Below, in pieces: positions 42,432-53,365 of a stretch of DNA of 64,000 nucleotides. Under the pieces are notes generated by a model. The model had not been told where the DNA came from, did no database searches, and saw nothing but the letters and a program-made list of their open reading frames with translations. Position 1 is the first letter of the stretch, and each line of letters opens with the position of its first letter. The stretch comes from Arachis hypogaea (taxonomy: Eukaryota; Streptophyta; Magnoliopsida; Fabales; Fabaceae), in assembly GCF_003086295.3 (NCBI RefSeq), contig NC_092042.1, positions 39,169,419 through 39,233,418 of the forward strand, in the 5' to 3' direction. A program made the position numbers and the translations under genes.

Positions 42432-43958
42432 TGGTGCACGAATTTGCAATCCGTACAACTAACCAGCAAGTGCACTGGGTCGTCCAAGTAATACCTTACG
42501 TGAGTAAGGGTCGATCCCACGGAGATTATTGGTTTGAAGCAAGCTATGTTTATTTTATTAATCTTAGTCAGGTTATTAATTAAAATTATCAGTTGGAATT
42601 ATTAGATTGGAAATATAAAAGAGAATAAAATCGTTACTTGTTGTGCAGTAATGAGGAATATGTTGGAGTTTTGGAGATGCTTTGTCCTCTGAATTTCTGC
42701 AATGTAGCATTCAACTCAATTGTTTGTAAAGCACGTCTACGGCAAGCTGTATGTAGGGTGTCACCATTGTCAGTGGCTACCTTCCATCCTCTCAGTGAAA
42801 ACGTTCCTATGCTCTGTCACAGCACGGCTAATCAGCTGTTAGTTCTCGATCATGTTGGAATAGGATCCATTGATCCTTTTGCGTTTGTCATCACGCCCAG
42901 CAATCGCGAGTTTGAAGCACGTCACAGCCATTCAATCCTTGAATCCTACTCGGAATACCACAGACAAGGTTTAGACCTTCCGGATTCTCAAGAGTGGCCG
43001 CCATCAATTCTAGCTTATACCGCGGAGATTCCGATTAAGGAATCTAAGAGAAGCTCATTCAGTCTGATGTAGAACGGAGGTGTTTGTCAGGCACATGTTC
43101 ATAGATTGAGGGAGGTGATGAGTGTCACGGATCATCACCTCCTTCATAATTAAGCGCGAATAAACATCTTAGATCGGACCATACACACGTTTGAGTAAAA
43201 TAGAAACAATTGCATTAATTCATCGAGACGCTGCAGAGCTCCTCACCCCCAACAATGGAGTTTAGAGACTCATGCCGTCAAAAAGTATGTAATTCAGATC
43301 TGAAAATGTCATGAGGTACAAAATAATTCTCTAAAAGTTGTTTAAATAGTAAACTAGTAACCTAGGTTTACAGAATATGAGTAAACTAAGATAATTGGTG
43401 CAGAAATCCACTTCTAGGGCCCACTTGGTGTGTGCTGGGGCTGAGACTAAAGCTATCCACGAGTTGAGGCTTTTCTTGGAGTTGAACTCCAAGTTATGAC
43501 GTGTTTTGGGCGTTCAACTCCGGATCATGACGTGTTTCTGGCGTTTAACTCCAGACAGCAGCATGTACTTGGCGTTCAACGCCAAGTTACGTCATCTATC
43601 CTTGCGCAAAGTATGGACTATTATATATTGCTGGAAAGCCCTAGATGTCTACTTTCCAACACCGTTGAGAGCGCGCCAATTGGACTCCTGTAGCTCCAAA
43701 AAATCCATTTCGAGTGCAGGGAGGTCAGGATCCAACAACATCAGCAGTCCTTTTTCAGCCTAAGTCAGATTTTTGCTCAGCTCCCTCAATTTCAGCCAGA
43801 AAATACCTGAAATCACAGAAAAATACACAAACTCATAGTAAAGTCCAGAAATATGATTTTTGCCTAAAAACTAATAATATTTAACTAAAAACCAATTAAA
43901 ACATACTAAAATCTACATGAAATTACCCCCAAAAAGCGTATAAAATATCCGCTCATCA
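42432..43958 (-). repeat. A1 3' LTR
   Basis: The 1527-base LTR starts TGATGAGCGG at 43958 and ends GTGCACCA at 42432. Related to the Feral-type LTRs, but its 3' end lacks the fossil PBS segment. Confidence 0.95.
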
Positions 43959-45000
43959 AAACACCAAACTTAAACTGTTGCTTGTCCTCAAGAAACTAGA
44001 TAAATAAAATAGGATGCAAGAAATTAAAAAGTAATAATATCTAAGAGTTTTAAATGGAGCTCAGATTCTTATTAGATGAGCGGGGCTTGTAGCTTTTTGT
44101 TTCTGAACAGTTTTGGCATCTCCCTTTATCCTTTGAAATTCAGAATGATTGGCATCCTTAGGAACTCAGAATTCAGATAGTACTATTGATTCTCCTAGTG
44201 TAGTGTGCTGATTCTTGAACACAGTTATTTTATGAGTCTTGGCCGTGGCCCTAAGCACTTTGTTTTCCAGTATTACCACCGGATACATAAATGCCACAGA
44301 CACATGACTGGGTGAACCTTTTCAGATTGTGACTCAGCTTTGCTAAAGTCCCCAGTTAGAGGTGTCCAGAGCTCTTAAGCACACTCTTTTGCTTTGGATC
44401 ATGACTTTAACCACTCAGTCTCAAGCTTTTCACTTGGACCTTCATGCCACAAGCACATGGTTAGGGACAGCTTGATTTAGCCGCTTAGGCCTGGATTTTA
44501 TTTCCTTGGGCCCTCCTATCCATTGATGCTCAAAGCCTTGGATCCCCCTTTTTTTTTGACTGCTTTTTCTTGCTTCAAGAATCTAATTCATGATTTTTCA
44601 GATCATCAATAGTATTTTTCGTGATCCTCATTCTTTCAGGAGCCAATATTCATCAAATTCAAAATACAAATTATGCACTGTTCAAGCATTCATTCAGAGA
44701 ACAAAAAGTATTGCCACCACACATAGTTAATTATAATTTTTATTATTAAGAACTCGAAAAAGAAAAATTACTTCTTTATTCTAATTATCTACTATTTTAT
44801 TCATGCTTGATGATGATGAGAAAAATAAATTATAACTTAATTGGGAATAAAACCAGAATAGATATACTAATTACTACTACTGCTACTACTACTACTACTA
44901 TATATATCTCCTAAGGTAATTTTCTATAAAAACACTATCACAGAGATAAAGCTAAAAATTGGAACCCAACAACCTGTTGTTTTGAGAAGTAGATGTTCCT
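43959..45000 (-). other. A1 3' UTR
   Basis: Untranslated. On the minus strand it holds the AGGA-loop hairpin (43978-43995, one mismatch) and an AAGTTTGGTGT motif next to the LTR. Two CATGTGTCTGTGG-like boxes lie at 44294-44306 and 44457-44469. A TAC/TA microsatellite lies at 44872-44910. Much of it aligns with the E2 and E3 3' UTRs. Confidence 0.75.
44872..44910. repeat. TAC/TA microsatellite
   Basis: A run of about nine TAC units passing into TATATAT. Confidence 0.85.
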
Positions 45001-46095
45001 CTAATCTGTGGGGTGCTTTTCAAGGATTAATTTTTGGCGCTTCAGCTCCCTTAGATCACGCCCTTGCTCTTCCTGTTCCTTAAGCAATTTGCAAAGCATG
45101 CTACTTTGATTGTCCTGTTCTTCCTTTATTTGGTCCATAGCTTCTTGCAATTTGGAAATAGAAGCCTCAAGATGTTCCCAATATTCGAATTGAGGAAGTT
45201 CTGGGAGGACTTCCTGTGCTCTCTTCTTGATTGGATCATCCTGCAGCTGTTGTCTGTCCATTGATATTCTAGTGATTGGCCTCTCAACTGAGATATACTC
45301 TATTATTCCCATCTTCACTCCGGCATCTTTGCAGAGCATAGAAATTAAGCTTGGATAGGCCAATCTGGCGTCCTTGGAATTCCTGTTTGCTATTTTGTAT
45401 AATTCACATGAGATCAGTTGATGGACCTCTACTTTTTTTCCCAACATGATGCAGTGAATCATTACTGCTCTTTTAATGGTAACTTCAGAATGGTTGCTGG
45501 TGGGCAATATGGAACGCCCAATGAAATCCAGCCAGCCTCTGGCTACTGGTTTTAGATCTTCTCTTTTGAGTTGAATTGGGGTGCCAGTCGTGCTGGTGGT
45601 CCACCTGACTTCAGGGATGCATATATCCTCTAGAATCTTGTCTAGACCTTTATTTACCCTCATCATTCTCCTATTAAAGGAGTCTGGGTCATCTTTCAGT
45701 TGAGGAAGCTTAAATATCTCCCTGATCTTGTCAGGATGGGTATGAACAATCTTTCCTCTGACTAAGGTCTGATGGTCATAGAGAGCAGCTCCAATTATTC
45801 TTTGCCTATCTGTCTGCCATAGATTAGCATAGAACTCCTGAACCATGTTCCTTCCCACTTTCGTTTCAGGATTGGCTAGAATTTCCCAGTTCCTGTTTCG
45901 AATTTGCTCTTGGATCTCTGGATATTCATCTTCTTTCAGATCAAATTTGACTTCCGAGATCACTGATCTGTGACTCATTATTTTGTAGTAATGGTCTGAA
46001 TGTTCTTTAGTTAAGAACTTCCCTTGATTCCAAAGTGGCTTTGGAGTATTCTCTTTCTTGCCTCTTGGGGTGGGTTGTTTTCCTTTAGGAGCCAT
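45001..46095 (-). CDS. ORF2 of A1 (putative plant transposon protein), intact
   Basis: The only fully open, full-length ORF2 in the window: 364 residues. I chose ATG 46095 because its N-terminus (APKGKQPTPRGKK) is basic like that of the other ORF2s. An earlier in-frame ATG at 46239 would force translation through the hairpin leader. Landmarks in order: MSHRSVISEVKF (about 40), QEFYANLW (about 89), VRGKIVHTHP (about 113), LKPVARGWLDF (about 185), PTSNHSEVTIKRAVMIH (about 202). A predicted coiled coil fills the last 80 residues. No signal peptide or membrane segment. Function unknown; it sits where env lies in retroviruses but does not look like a membrane protein. Confidence 0.88.
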   Translation of the reverse strand: MAPKGKQPTPRGKKENTPKPLWNQGKFLTKEHSDHYYKIMSHRSVISEVKFDLKEDEYPEIQEQIRNRNWEILANPETKVGRNMVQEFYANLWQTDRQRIIGAALYDHQTLVRGKIVHTHPDKIREIFKLPQLKDDPDSFNRRMMRVNKGLDKILEDICIPEVRWTTSTTGTPIQLKREDLKPVARGWLDFIGRSILPTSNHSEVTIKRAVMIHCIMLGKKVEVHQLISCELYKIANRNSKDARLAYPSLISMLCKDAGVKMGIIEYISVERPITRISMDRQQLQDDPIKKRAQEVLPELPQFEYWEHLEASISKLQEAMDQIKEEQDNQSSMLCKLLKEQEEQGRDLRELKRQKLILEKHPTD

Positions 46096-46148
46096 GATCT
46101 TAATGAGTATGTTTTTGTGATCACGGATAACCACACCAAACTTAGAGC

Positions 46149-46168
46149 TTTGCTTGTCCTCAAGCAAA
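46149..46168 (-). promoter_or_regulatory. AGGA-loop hairpin in the ORF2 leader (A1)
   Basis: TTTGCTTG and CAAGCAAA form an 8-base-pair stem around AGGA (minus strand), followed by CTAAGTTTGGTGTG. It ends 53 bases before the ATG, almost the same spacing as in E2 and E3. Confidence 0.8.
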
Positions 46169-46238
46169 AGAGAAGAAAGGAGAGGGATAGGAAGAGAGCA
46201 AGTGTGGCATGGTGATGATGAGAGGGGCGCCGAATTCA

Positions 46239-46245
46239 ATATATA
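46239..46245 (-). promoter_or_regulatory. Internal TATA-like box upstream of A1 ORF2
   Basis: Minus strand CCCTATATATTG, about 145 bases before the ORF2 ATG. Confidence 0.5.
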
Positions 46246-46645
46246 GGGAGGAGGGTGGGAAATTTTGAAAATAAGAAAAAGATAAGATAGAAAATATGAT
46301 TTATAAAAGATAGATATGATAAGAAAAAGATATAGTTTAAAAAGAGAAAGATATGAAGAATATTTAAAAAGATAAATCTGAATTTTTTTAAAAAAATTTT
46401 AAAAAGATAATTGAGTTTTGAAAACAAACTTAAAAGAGTTGGATTGGATTGGAAAACAATTTGTCTTTATGGATTAAGATATATTTGATATTTTTGAAAA
46501 AGGGATTTTAGAAATTAGGGTTCTTAGAAAACTAATTTGATTTTGAAGGATGACATTTCGAAACATGTTTATGCAAGAAATCATGGATTGAAACATAAAA
46601 ATTTAGAAAAATTGTAAAGAAAAACGAATTTTACCTCCTCCCCAC

Positions 46646-46985
46646 CATCCTGGCGTTAAACGCCCAAACGATGCATGTTTTGGGCGTTTAACGCCCAGAT
46701 GCTGCTTCTCCTGGGCGTTCAACGCCTAGCTGATGCTTCTTTCTGGCGTTGAATGCCAGGAAGTCCTTTGTCACTGGGTGATTTTCTGAACGCCCAGGAT
46801 GCTGACAATCTGGCATTAAACGCCCAGAAGGTGCTTCTTTCTGGCGTTCAACGCCCAGAAGATGCTCCTTTCTAGCGTTTAACGCCCAGATGGCTACCCT
46901 TACTGGCGTTGAACGCCCAGTGGGTGCTTCTTTTGGGCGTTCAACGCCCAAAATGTTTCTTACTGGCTTTTTCATGCCAGTGAGC
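46646..46985. repeat. GGCGTTNAACGCC palindrome cluster, about ten units (A1)
   Basis: Palindromic units of the forms CTGGCGTTAAACGCC, GGGCGTTCAACGCCC and CTGGCGTTGAACGCC recur roughly every 25-40 bases, separated by short sequences such as AGATGCTTCTTT. The central base of the palindrome varies (T, C, G or A), but the GGCGTT/AACGCC arms are kept. Confidence 0.92.
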
Positions 46986-47107
46986 TTCCAAATTTCCCTG
47001 TAACTCTGTGAATTCAATCAATTGCTATTTTTACCCTTTGAAGATACTTGGACACATACCTGTAAAAAAAGGAAATTTATTTAATTAGTAAATAAACTTT
47101 GTAAATG

Positions 47108-47125
47108 GCTGGGTTGCCTCCCAGC
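47108..47125 (-). promoter_or_regulatory. Inter-ORF hairpin, AGGCAA loop (A1)
   Basis: GCTGGG and CCCAGC form a perfect 6-base-pair stem around AGGCAA (minus strand), 41 bases after the integrase stop and after TAAAGAAGCGCTTG. Confidence 0.8.
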
Positions 47126-47166
47126 AAGCGCTTCTTTATTGTCTTTAGCTGGACTACCACTGAGTT

Positions 47167-48048
47167 CTAACTAAGTCTCAGTTTCGAGCATTCTTGCTCG
47201 AAATTACTTTCAAGATAATGTTTAATTCTCTGTCCATTAACAATGAACTTTTTGTTAGAGTCATTATCCTGAAGCTCTACGTATCCATATGGTGATACAC
47301 TTGTAATTACATATGGACCTCTCCACCGGGATTTTAATTTCCCGGGGAATAATTTGAGCCTAGAATTAAATAGCAGAACTTTCTGCCCCAGCTCAAAGAC
47401 TCTGGATGACAATTTCTTATCATGCCATCTTTTTGCTTTCTCCTTGTAAATTTTTGCATTCTCGAAAGCATTGAGTCTAAATTCCTCTAGCTCATTTAAC
47501 TGGAGCAATCATTTTTCTCCAGCTAACTTGGCATCAAGGTTTAGGAATCTGGTTGCCCAGTAGGCCTTGTGTTCCAGTTTCACTGGCAAGTGGCATGCCT
47601 TTCCATACACAAGCTGATATGGAGAGGTCCCTATAGGGGTCTTGAATGCTGTTCTGTATGCCCATAAAGCATCATTCAAGTTTCTTGCCCAATCCCTTCT
47701 ACGGTTAATTACAGTCCGTTTCAGGATTCTTTTGAGTTCTCTATTTGAGACTTCAGCTTGCCCATTAGTCTGTGGGCGATATGGAGTAGCTACCCTGTGG
47801 CTAACTCCATAACGAACCAAAGTAGAGTAAAGCTGTTTATTGCAGAAATGAGTGCCCCCATCACTGATTAATACCTTAGGGGTACCAAATCTGCTGAAGA
47901 TGTGTTTCTGGAGGAATTTTAACACTGTTTTAGTGTCATTAGTGGGTGTTGCAATAGCCTCCACCCATTTGGATACATAATCCACTGCCACCAGAATATA
48001 AGTGTTTGAGTATGATGGTGGGAAAGGTCCCATGAAGTCAATACCCTA
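47167..48048 (-). pseudogene. pol: A1 integrase core and C-terminus
   Basis: The frame continues from RT-RNase H through a nonsense codon at 48048-48046 (Trp expected before GIDFMGPF) and another at 47508-47506 (Arg expected). It shows the catalytic triad: GIDF, SDGGTHF and [25 protein letters not shown] and the GPY-type motif RWRGPYVITSVSPYG follow. The stop at 47169-47167 is the natural end. No chromodomain, as in Athila-type integrases. Confidence 0.92.
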
Positions 48049-50460
48049 TACATCAAACAACTCAATCTCCAGGATCCCTTGTTGAGGCATGGCATAACTG
48101 TGAGGTAGATTGCCAGATCTTTGGCAACTGTCACAATTAAGCACAAACACTCGGGAATCTTTATAGAGAGTAGGCCAGTAGAAGCCACTTTGGAGGACTC
48201 TTGTGGCTGTTCGCTCACTTCCAAAATGTCCTCCATACTGTGATCCATGGCAATGCCAAAGGATCTTCTGCGCTTCTTCTTTAGGCACACATCTACGGAT
48301 TACTCCGTCTGCACATCTCTTAAAGAGATACGGCTCATCCCAAAGATAATACTTTGCATCTGTGATCAGCTTCTTTGATTGCTGTCTACTGTACTCTTTG
48401 GGTATGAATCTCACTGCCTTGTAGTTTGCAATGTCTGCAAACCATGGCACTTCCTGGATGGCAAAGAGTTGCTCATCCGGAAAGGTTTCAGAGATCTCAG
48501 TGAGAGGGAGGGACGCCCCTTCTACTGGTTCTATTCGGGACAGGTGATCTGCTACTTGATTCTCTGTCCCTTTTCTGTCTCTTATTTCTATATCAAACTC
48601 TTGCAGAAGCAACACCCATCTTATAAGTCTGGGCTTTGAATCGTGCTTTGTGAGTAGATATTTAAGAGCAGCATGATCAGTATACACAATCACTTTTGAT
48701 CCTACTAAATAGGATCTGAATTTGTCAATGGCGTAAACCACTACAAGTAGCTCTTTTTCTGTGGTTGTGTAATTCTTCTGTGCGTCATTTAAAACACGGC
48801 TGGCATAGTAAATGACGTGCAGAAGCTTGTCATGCCTTTGTCCCAACACTGCACCAATGGCATGGTCACTGGCATCACACATCAATTCAAATGGTAATAT
48901 CCAGTCTGGTGCAGAGATGATTGGTGCTGTAACCAATTTAGATTTCAGAGTCTCAAATGCCTGCAGACACTCTTTATCAAAGATAAATGGCATGTCAGCA
49001 GCTAGCAGGTTGCTCAGAGGTTTGGCGATTTTTGAAAAATCCTTTATAAACCTCCTATAGAATCCTGCATGCCCCAGAAAGCTTCTGATTGCCTTAACAT
49101 TGGCAGGTGGTGGTAATTTTTCAATTACCTCTACCTTAGCTTGATCCACCTCTATCCCCTTGTTCGAGATTTTGTGCCCAAGGACAATTCCTTCAGTCAC
49201 CATAAAGTGACACTTCTCCCAGTTTAAAACCAGGTTAGTGTCTTGGCATCTCTTTAGAACAAGTGCTAAATGGTTAAGGCAGGAGCTGAATGAGTCTCCA
49301 AATACTGAAAAGTCATCCATGAAGACTTCCAGGAATTTTTCCACCATATCAGAGAAAATTGAGAGCATGCACCTCTGAAAGGTTGCAGGTGCATTGCACA
49401 GGCCAAATGGCATCCTTCTGTATGCAAATACTCCAGATGGGCAGGTGAATGCCGTTTTCTCCTGATCCTGGGGATCTACTGCAATTTGATTATAACCTGA
49501 ATATCCATCCAGGAAGCAGTAGTATTCATGACCTGCTAGTCTTTCTAGCATTTGGTCTATGAATGGTAAAGGAAAATGATCCTTTCTGGTGGCTGTATTA
49601 AGCCTTCTATAATCAATACACATACGCCACCCTGTAACTGTTCTGGTAGGAACCAGTTCATTTTTTTCATTGTGAACCACTGTCATGCCTCCCTTTTTAG
49701 GGACGACTTGGACAGGGCTTACCCAGGGGCTGTCAGAAATAGGATAAATAATCTCAGCCTCTAGTAATTTAGTGACCTCCTTTTGCACCACTTCCTTCAT
49801 GGCTGGGTTCAGCCGCCTTTGTGGTTGGACCATAGGCTTGGCATCACCCTCCAATAGGATCTTGTGCATGCATCTGGCTGGGCTAATGCCCTTAAGATCA
49901 CTGATGGACCACCCAAGAGCTGTCTTGTGTGTCCTTAGCACTTGAATTAGTGCTTCCTCTTCCTGTGACTCTAAGGTAGAACTTATAATTACAGGAAAGG
50001 TATCACCTTCTCCCAGAAATGCATATTTCAAGGATGGTGGTAATGGTTTGAGCTCGGGTTTAGGAGGTTTCTCCTCTTCCTGAGGGATTTTCAGAGGTTC
50101 TACTATTCTCTCTGATTCCTCCAGGTCAGGCTGAACATCTTTAAATATGTCCTCTATCTCTGATTCGAGACTCTCAGAAATATTGACCTCTCTTACCAGA
50201 GAGTCAATAATATCAACACTCATGCAGTCATTTGGGGTGTCTAGATGTTGCATGGCTTTGACAACATTCAACTTGAACTCCTCCTTATTGACTCTCAAGG
50301 TTACTTCCCCTTTTTGGACATCAATGAGGGTTCGGCCAGTTGCTAGGAAAGGTCTTCCTAGAATGAGAGTTGCACTCTTGTGCTCCTCCATTTCCAGCAC
50401 CACAAAGTCAGTAGGAAAGGTGAATGGCCCAACCTTGACAATCATGTCTTCAATCACGCC
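48049..50460 (-). pseudogene. pol: A1 protease end, reverse transcriptase, RNase H and integrase zinc domain
   Basis: 803 uninterrupted codons from ATG 50457. Residues 1-60 finish the protease ([15 protein letters not shown]). RT spans about 195-430 with [18 protein letters not shown], the first catalytic Asp in [11 protein letters not shown] (317) and FMDDFSVFG (Asp 381-382), the Athila-type form of the YVDD motif. RNase H has CDASD (528), TTTEKELL and [10 protein letters not shown]. The integrase HHCC motif uses His 735-744 and Cys 775/778. The catalytic residues are all present, so the enzyme was probably functional before the three nonsense changes in the gag-pol frame. Confidence 0.94.
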
Positions 50461-51600
50461 TTATGGGTATTTAATGGAGCCATCAGCAAGTTGAAGACAT
50501 ATCCTGGTTGGTTTGATTTCTTCAGTTAAACCAAGCTTTCTGATAGTAGATGCAGGTATTAGGTTGATACTTGCCCCAAGATCACATAAAGCTTGCTTGG
50601 TACAAATGCCCTCTAACGTGCATGGTATCATAAAGCTCCCAGGATCTTTAAGCTTCTCAGGTAAGCTTTTTAGAATGACTGCACTGCATTCTTCAGTGAG
50701 GTAAACTTTTTCAGTTTTCCTCCAATCCTTCTTATGACTTAAGATCTCTTTCATGAACTTAGCATAAGAGGGTATCTGCTCAAGTGCTTCTGCAAACGGA
50801 ATCTTTATTTCAAGAGTCCTGAGATAGTCTGCAAAGCGGGCAAATTGCTTATCCTGTTCCGCTTGGCGGAGTTTTTGAGGATAAGGCATTTTGGCTTTGT
50901 ATTCCTCAACCTTAGTTGCTGCAGGTTTATTACCTACAGAAGTGGGTTGGGAAACCTTTTTAGAAGGGTTGTTATCAGCACTTGTATGTGACTGATCCCC
51001 CACTGGAATTTGAATGCCAGGGGTGGAAGATGGAGTGGCGTTAGACGCCACCTCCTTATTTGTTACTGGCGTTTGAACGCCAGAACCATGCTCCTTTTGG
51101 GCGTTCAACACCGGATTCATGCTTGTTTCTGGCGTTGAACGCCAGGAATGAGCATGGTCTGGGCGTTCAGCGGCAGCATTATTCCTCTCTGGGCTCTGAC
51201 TGTCCTCAGAGGGATTTTGAGTAGCCATTTGTTCATTTCTTGGTTTCCTGCTTCTTTGAAGTGAGGTATTTAATGTTTTCCCACTTCTTAATTGAACTAC
51301 TTGGCATTCTTCTGCTATTTGTTTTGATAGTTGCTTTTCTGTCTGCTTTAATTGTACTTCCATATTCCTATTAGCCATTCTTGTTTCCTGTAATATTTCC
51401 TTGAATTCGGCTAGCTGCTGAGTTAGAAAGTCTAATTGTTGATTAAATTCATTAGCCTGATCCACCGGACTGAGTTCAGCAGTTACTGTTTTAGCTTCTT
51501 CCTTCATGGAAGATTCACTGCTTAGGTACAGATGCTGATTTCTGGCAACTGTATCAATAAGCTCTTGATCTTCTTCAATTGTTTTTCTCATATGTATAGA
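50461..51600 (-). pseudogene. gag: A1 gag C-terminal half and protease start
   Basis: Continues gag downstream of the E3 insertion. It has a coiled-coil-like Gln/Glu segment, the QLRSGKTL motif, a region encoded by palindromic repeats (51040-51175), the KMPYPQKLRQ segment and the protease active site ALCDLGASINL. It ends in a nonsense codon (50463-50461) where closely related proteins read on into GVIEDM of the next frame segment. Confidence 0.9.
51040..51175. repeat. GGCGTT/AACGCC palindromes inside A1 gag coding sequence
   Basis: Four to five units (for example CTGGCGTTTGAACGCCAG, CTGGCGTTGAACGCCAG) lie within the open gag frame and are translated into Ser/Thr/Pro/Val-rich sequence (SWRSTPETS, GVQTPVTN). 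They are the same repeat type as the noncoding clusters at 46646-46985. Confidence 0.85.
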
Positions 51601-53341
51601 TGATGAGCGGATAATTTGTACGCTTTTTGGCATTATTTTTAGTATGTTTTTAGTATGATCTAGTTAGTTTTTAGTATATTTTTATTAGTTTTTAGTTAAA
51701 ATTCACTCTTCTGGACTTTACTATGAGTTTGTGTGTTTTTTTGTGATTTCAGGTATTTTCTGGCTGAAATTGAGGGACCTGAGCAAAAATCTGATTCAGA
51801 GACTGAAAAGGACTGCAGATGCTGTTGGATTCTGACCTCCCTGCACTCGAAGTGGATTTTCTGGAGCTACAGAAGCCCAATTGGCGCGCTCTCAATGGCG
51901 TTGGAAAGTAGACATCCTGGGCTTTCCAGCAATATATAATAGTCCATACTTTGCCCAAGATATGATGGCCCAAACCGGCGTTCAAAGTCACCCTCAGGAA
52001 TTCCAGCGTTAAACGCCGGAACTGGCACCCAAATGGGAGTTAAACGCCCAAACTGGCATAAAAGCTGGCGTTTAACTCCAAGAGGAGTCTCTACACGAAA
52101 ATGCTTCATTGCTCAGCCCAAGCACACACCAAGTGGGCCCGGAAGTGGATTTTTATGTCATTTACTCATCTCTGTACACCCTAGGCTACTAGTTTTCTAT
52201 AAGTAGGACCTTTTACTATTGTATTTTCATCTTCGGACATCTAGTTCTTAGATCTGGAATCTGGGTAGCTATCTTCATTTTATGCTATCTTAGATCATTG
52301 GGAGGCTGGCCATTCGGCCATGCCTAGACCCTGTACTTATGTATTTTCAACGGTGGAGTTTCTACACACCATAGATTAAGGTGTGGAGCTCTGCTGTACC
52401 TCGAGTATTAATGCAATTACTATTGTTCTTCTATTCAATTCCGCTTGTTCTTGTTCTAAGATATCACTTGTTCTTCAACTTGATGAATGTGATGATCCGT
52501 GACACTCATCATCATTCTCACCTATGAACGTGTGACTGACAACAACCTCCGTTCTACCTTTGATTGGGTGAATATCTCTTGGATTCCTGATTGCACGATG
52601 CATGGTTGATCGCCTGACAACCGAGTGCTCGCCTGACAACCGAGCCAGCCATTCCGTGAGATCAGAGTCTTCGTGGTATAGGCTAGAACTGATGGCGGCA
52701 TTCAAGAGAATCCGAAAGGTCTAACCTTGTCTGTGGTATTCTGAGTAGGATTCAATGATTGAATGACTGTGACGTGCTTCAAACTCCTGAGGGCGGGGCG
52801 TTAGTGACAGACGCAAAAGAATCACTGGATTCTATTCCGGCCTGATCGAGAACCGACAGATGATTAGCCATGCTGTGACAGAGCATAGGAACATTTTCAC
52901 TGAGAGGATGGGAGGTAGCCATTGACAACGGTGAAACCCTTGCATAAGCTTGCCATGGAAAGGAGTAAGAAGGATTGGATGAAGACAGTAGGAAAGCAGA
53001 GAGACGGAAGGGAAGGCATCTTCATGCGCTTATCTGAAGTTCCTACCAATGAATTACATAAGTATCTCTATCTTTACCTTTATGTTTATTTCGTTCATCA
53101 CCATATCCATTTGAGTTTGCCTGACTAAGATTTACAAGATGACCATAGCTTGCTTCATACTAACAATCTCCGTGGGATCGACCCTTACTCGCGTAAGGTT
53201 TATTACTTGGACGACCCAGTGCACTTGCTGGTTAGTTGTGCGAAGTTGTGTAATGCCATGGTATTGAACACCAAGTTTTTGGGGTTCATGACCGGGGATT
53301 ATGAGCGTTGTGAAAAGTATTGTTCACAATTTCGCGCACCA
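51601..53341 (+). repeat. E3 5' LTR
   Basis: Starts TGATGAGCGG and ends GCGCACCA. It carries a segment absent from the E2 LTR with two direct copies of CGCCTGACAACCGAG near 52610-52640, and a decayed PBS copy just before its end. Confidence 0.95.
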
Positions 53342-53347
53342 TGTTTT

Positions 53348-53365
53348 TGGCGCCGTTGCCGGGGA
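53348..53365 (+). promoter_or_regulatory. Primer-binding site, tRNA-Asp type (E3)
   Basis: TGGCGCCGTTGCCGGGGA, six bases after the LTR. Confidence 0.95.

Noticed and set aside
45001..46239. ORF2 of A1 starting at ATG 46239
   Set aside because: The extra 48 residues cover the conserved AGGA hairpin and leader; the other families start after it, and ATG 46095 gives the matching basic N-terminus.
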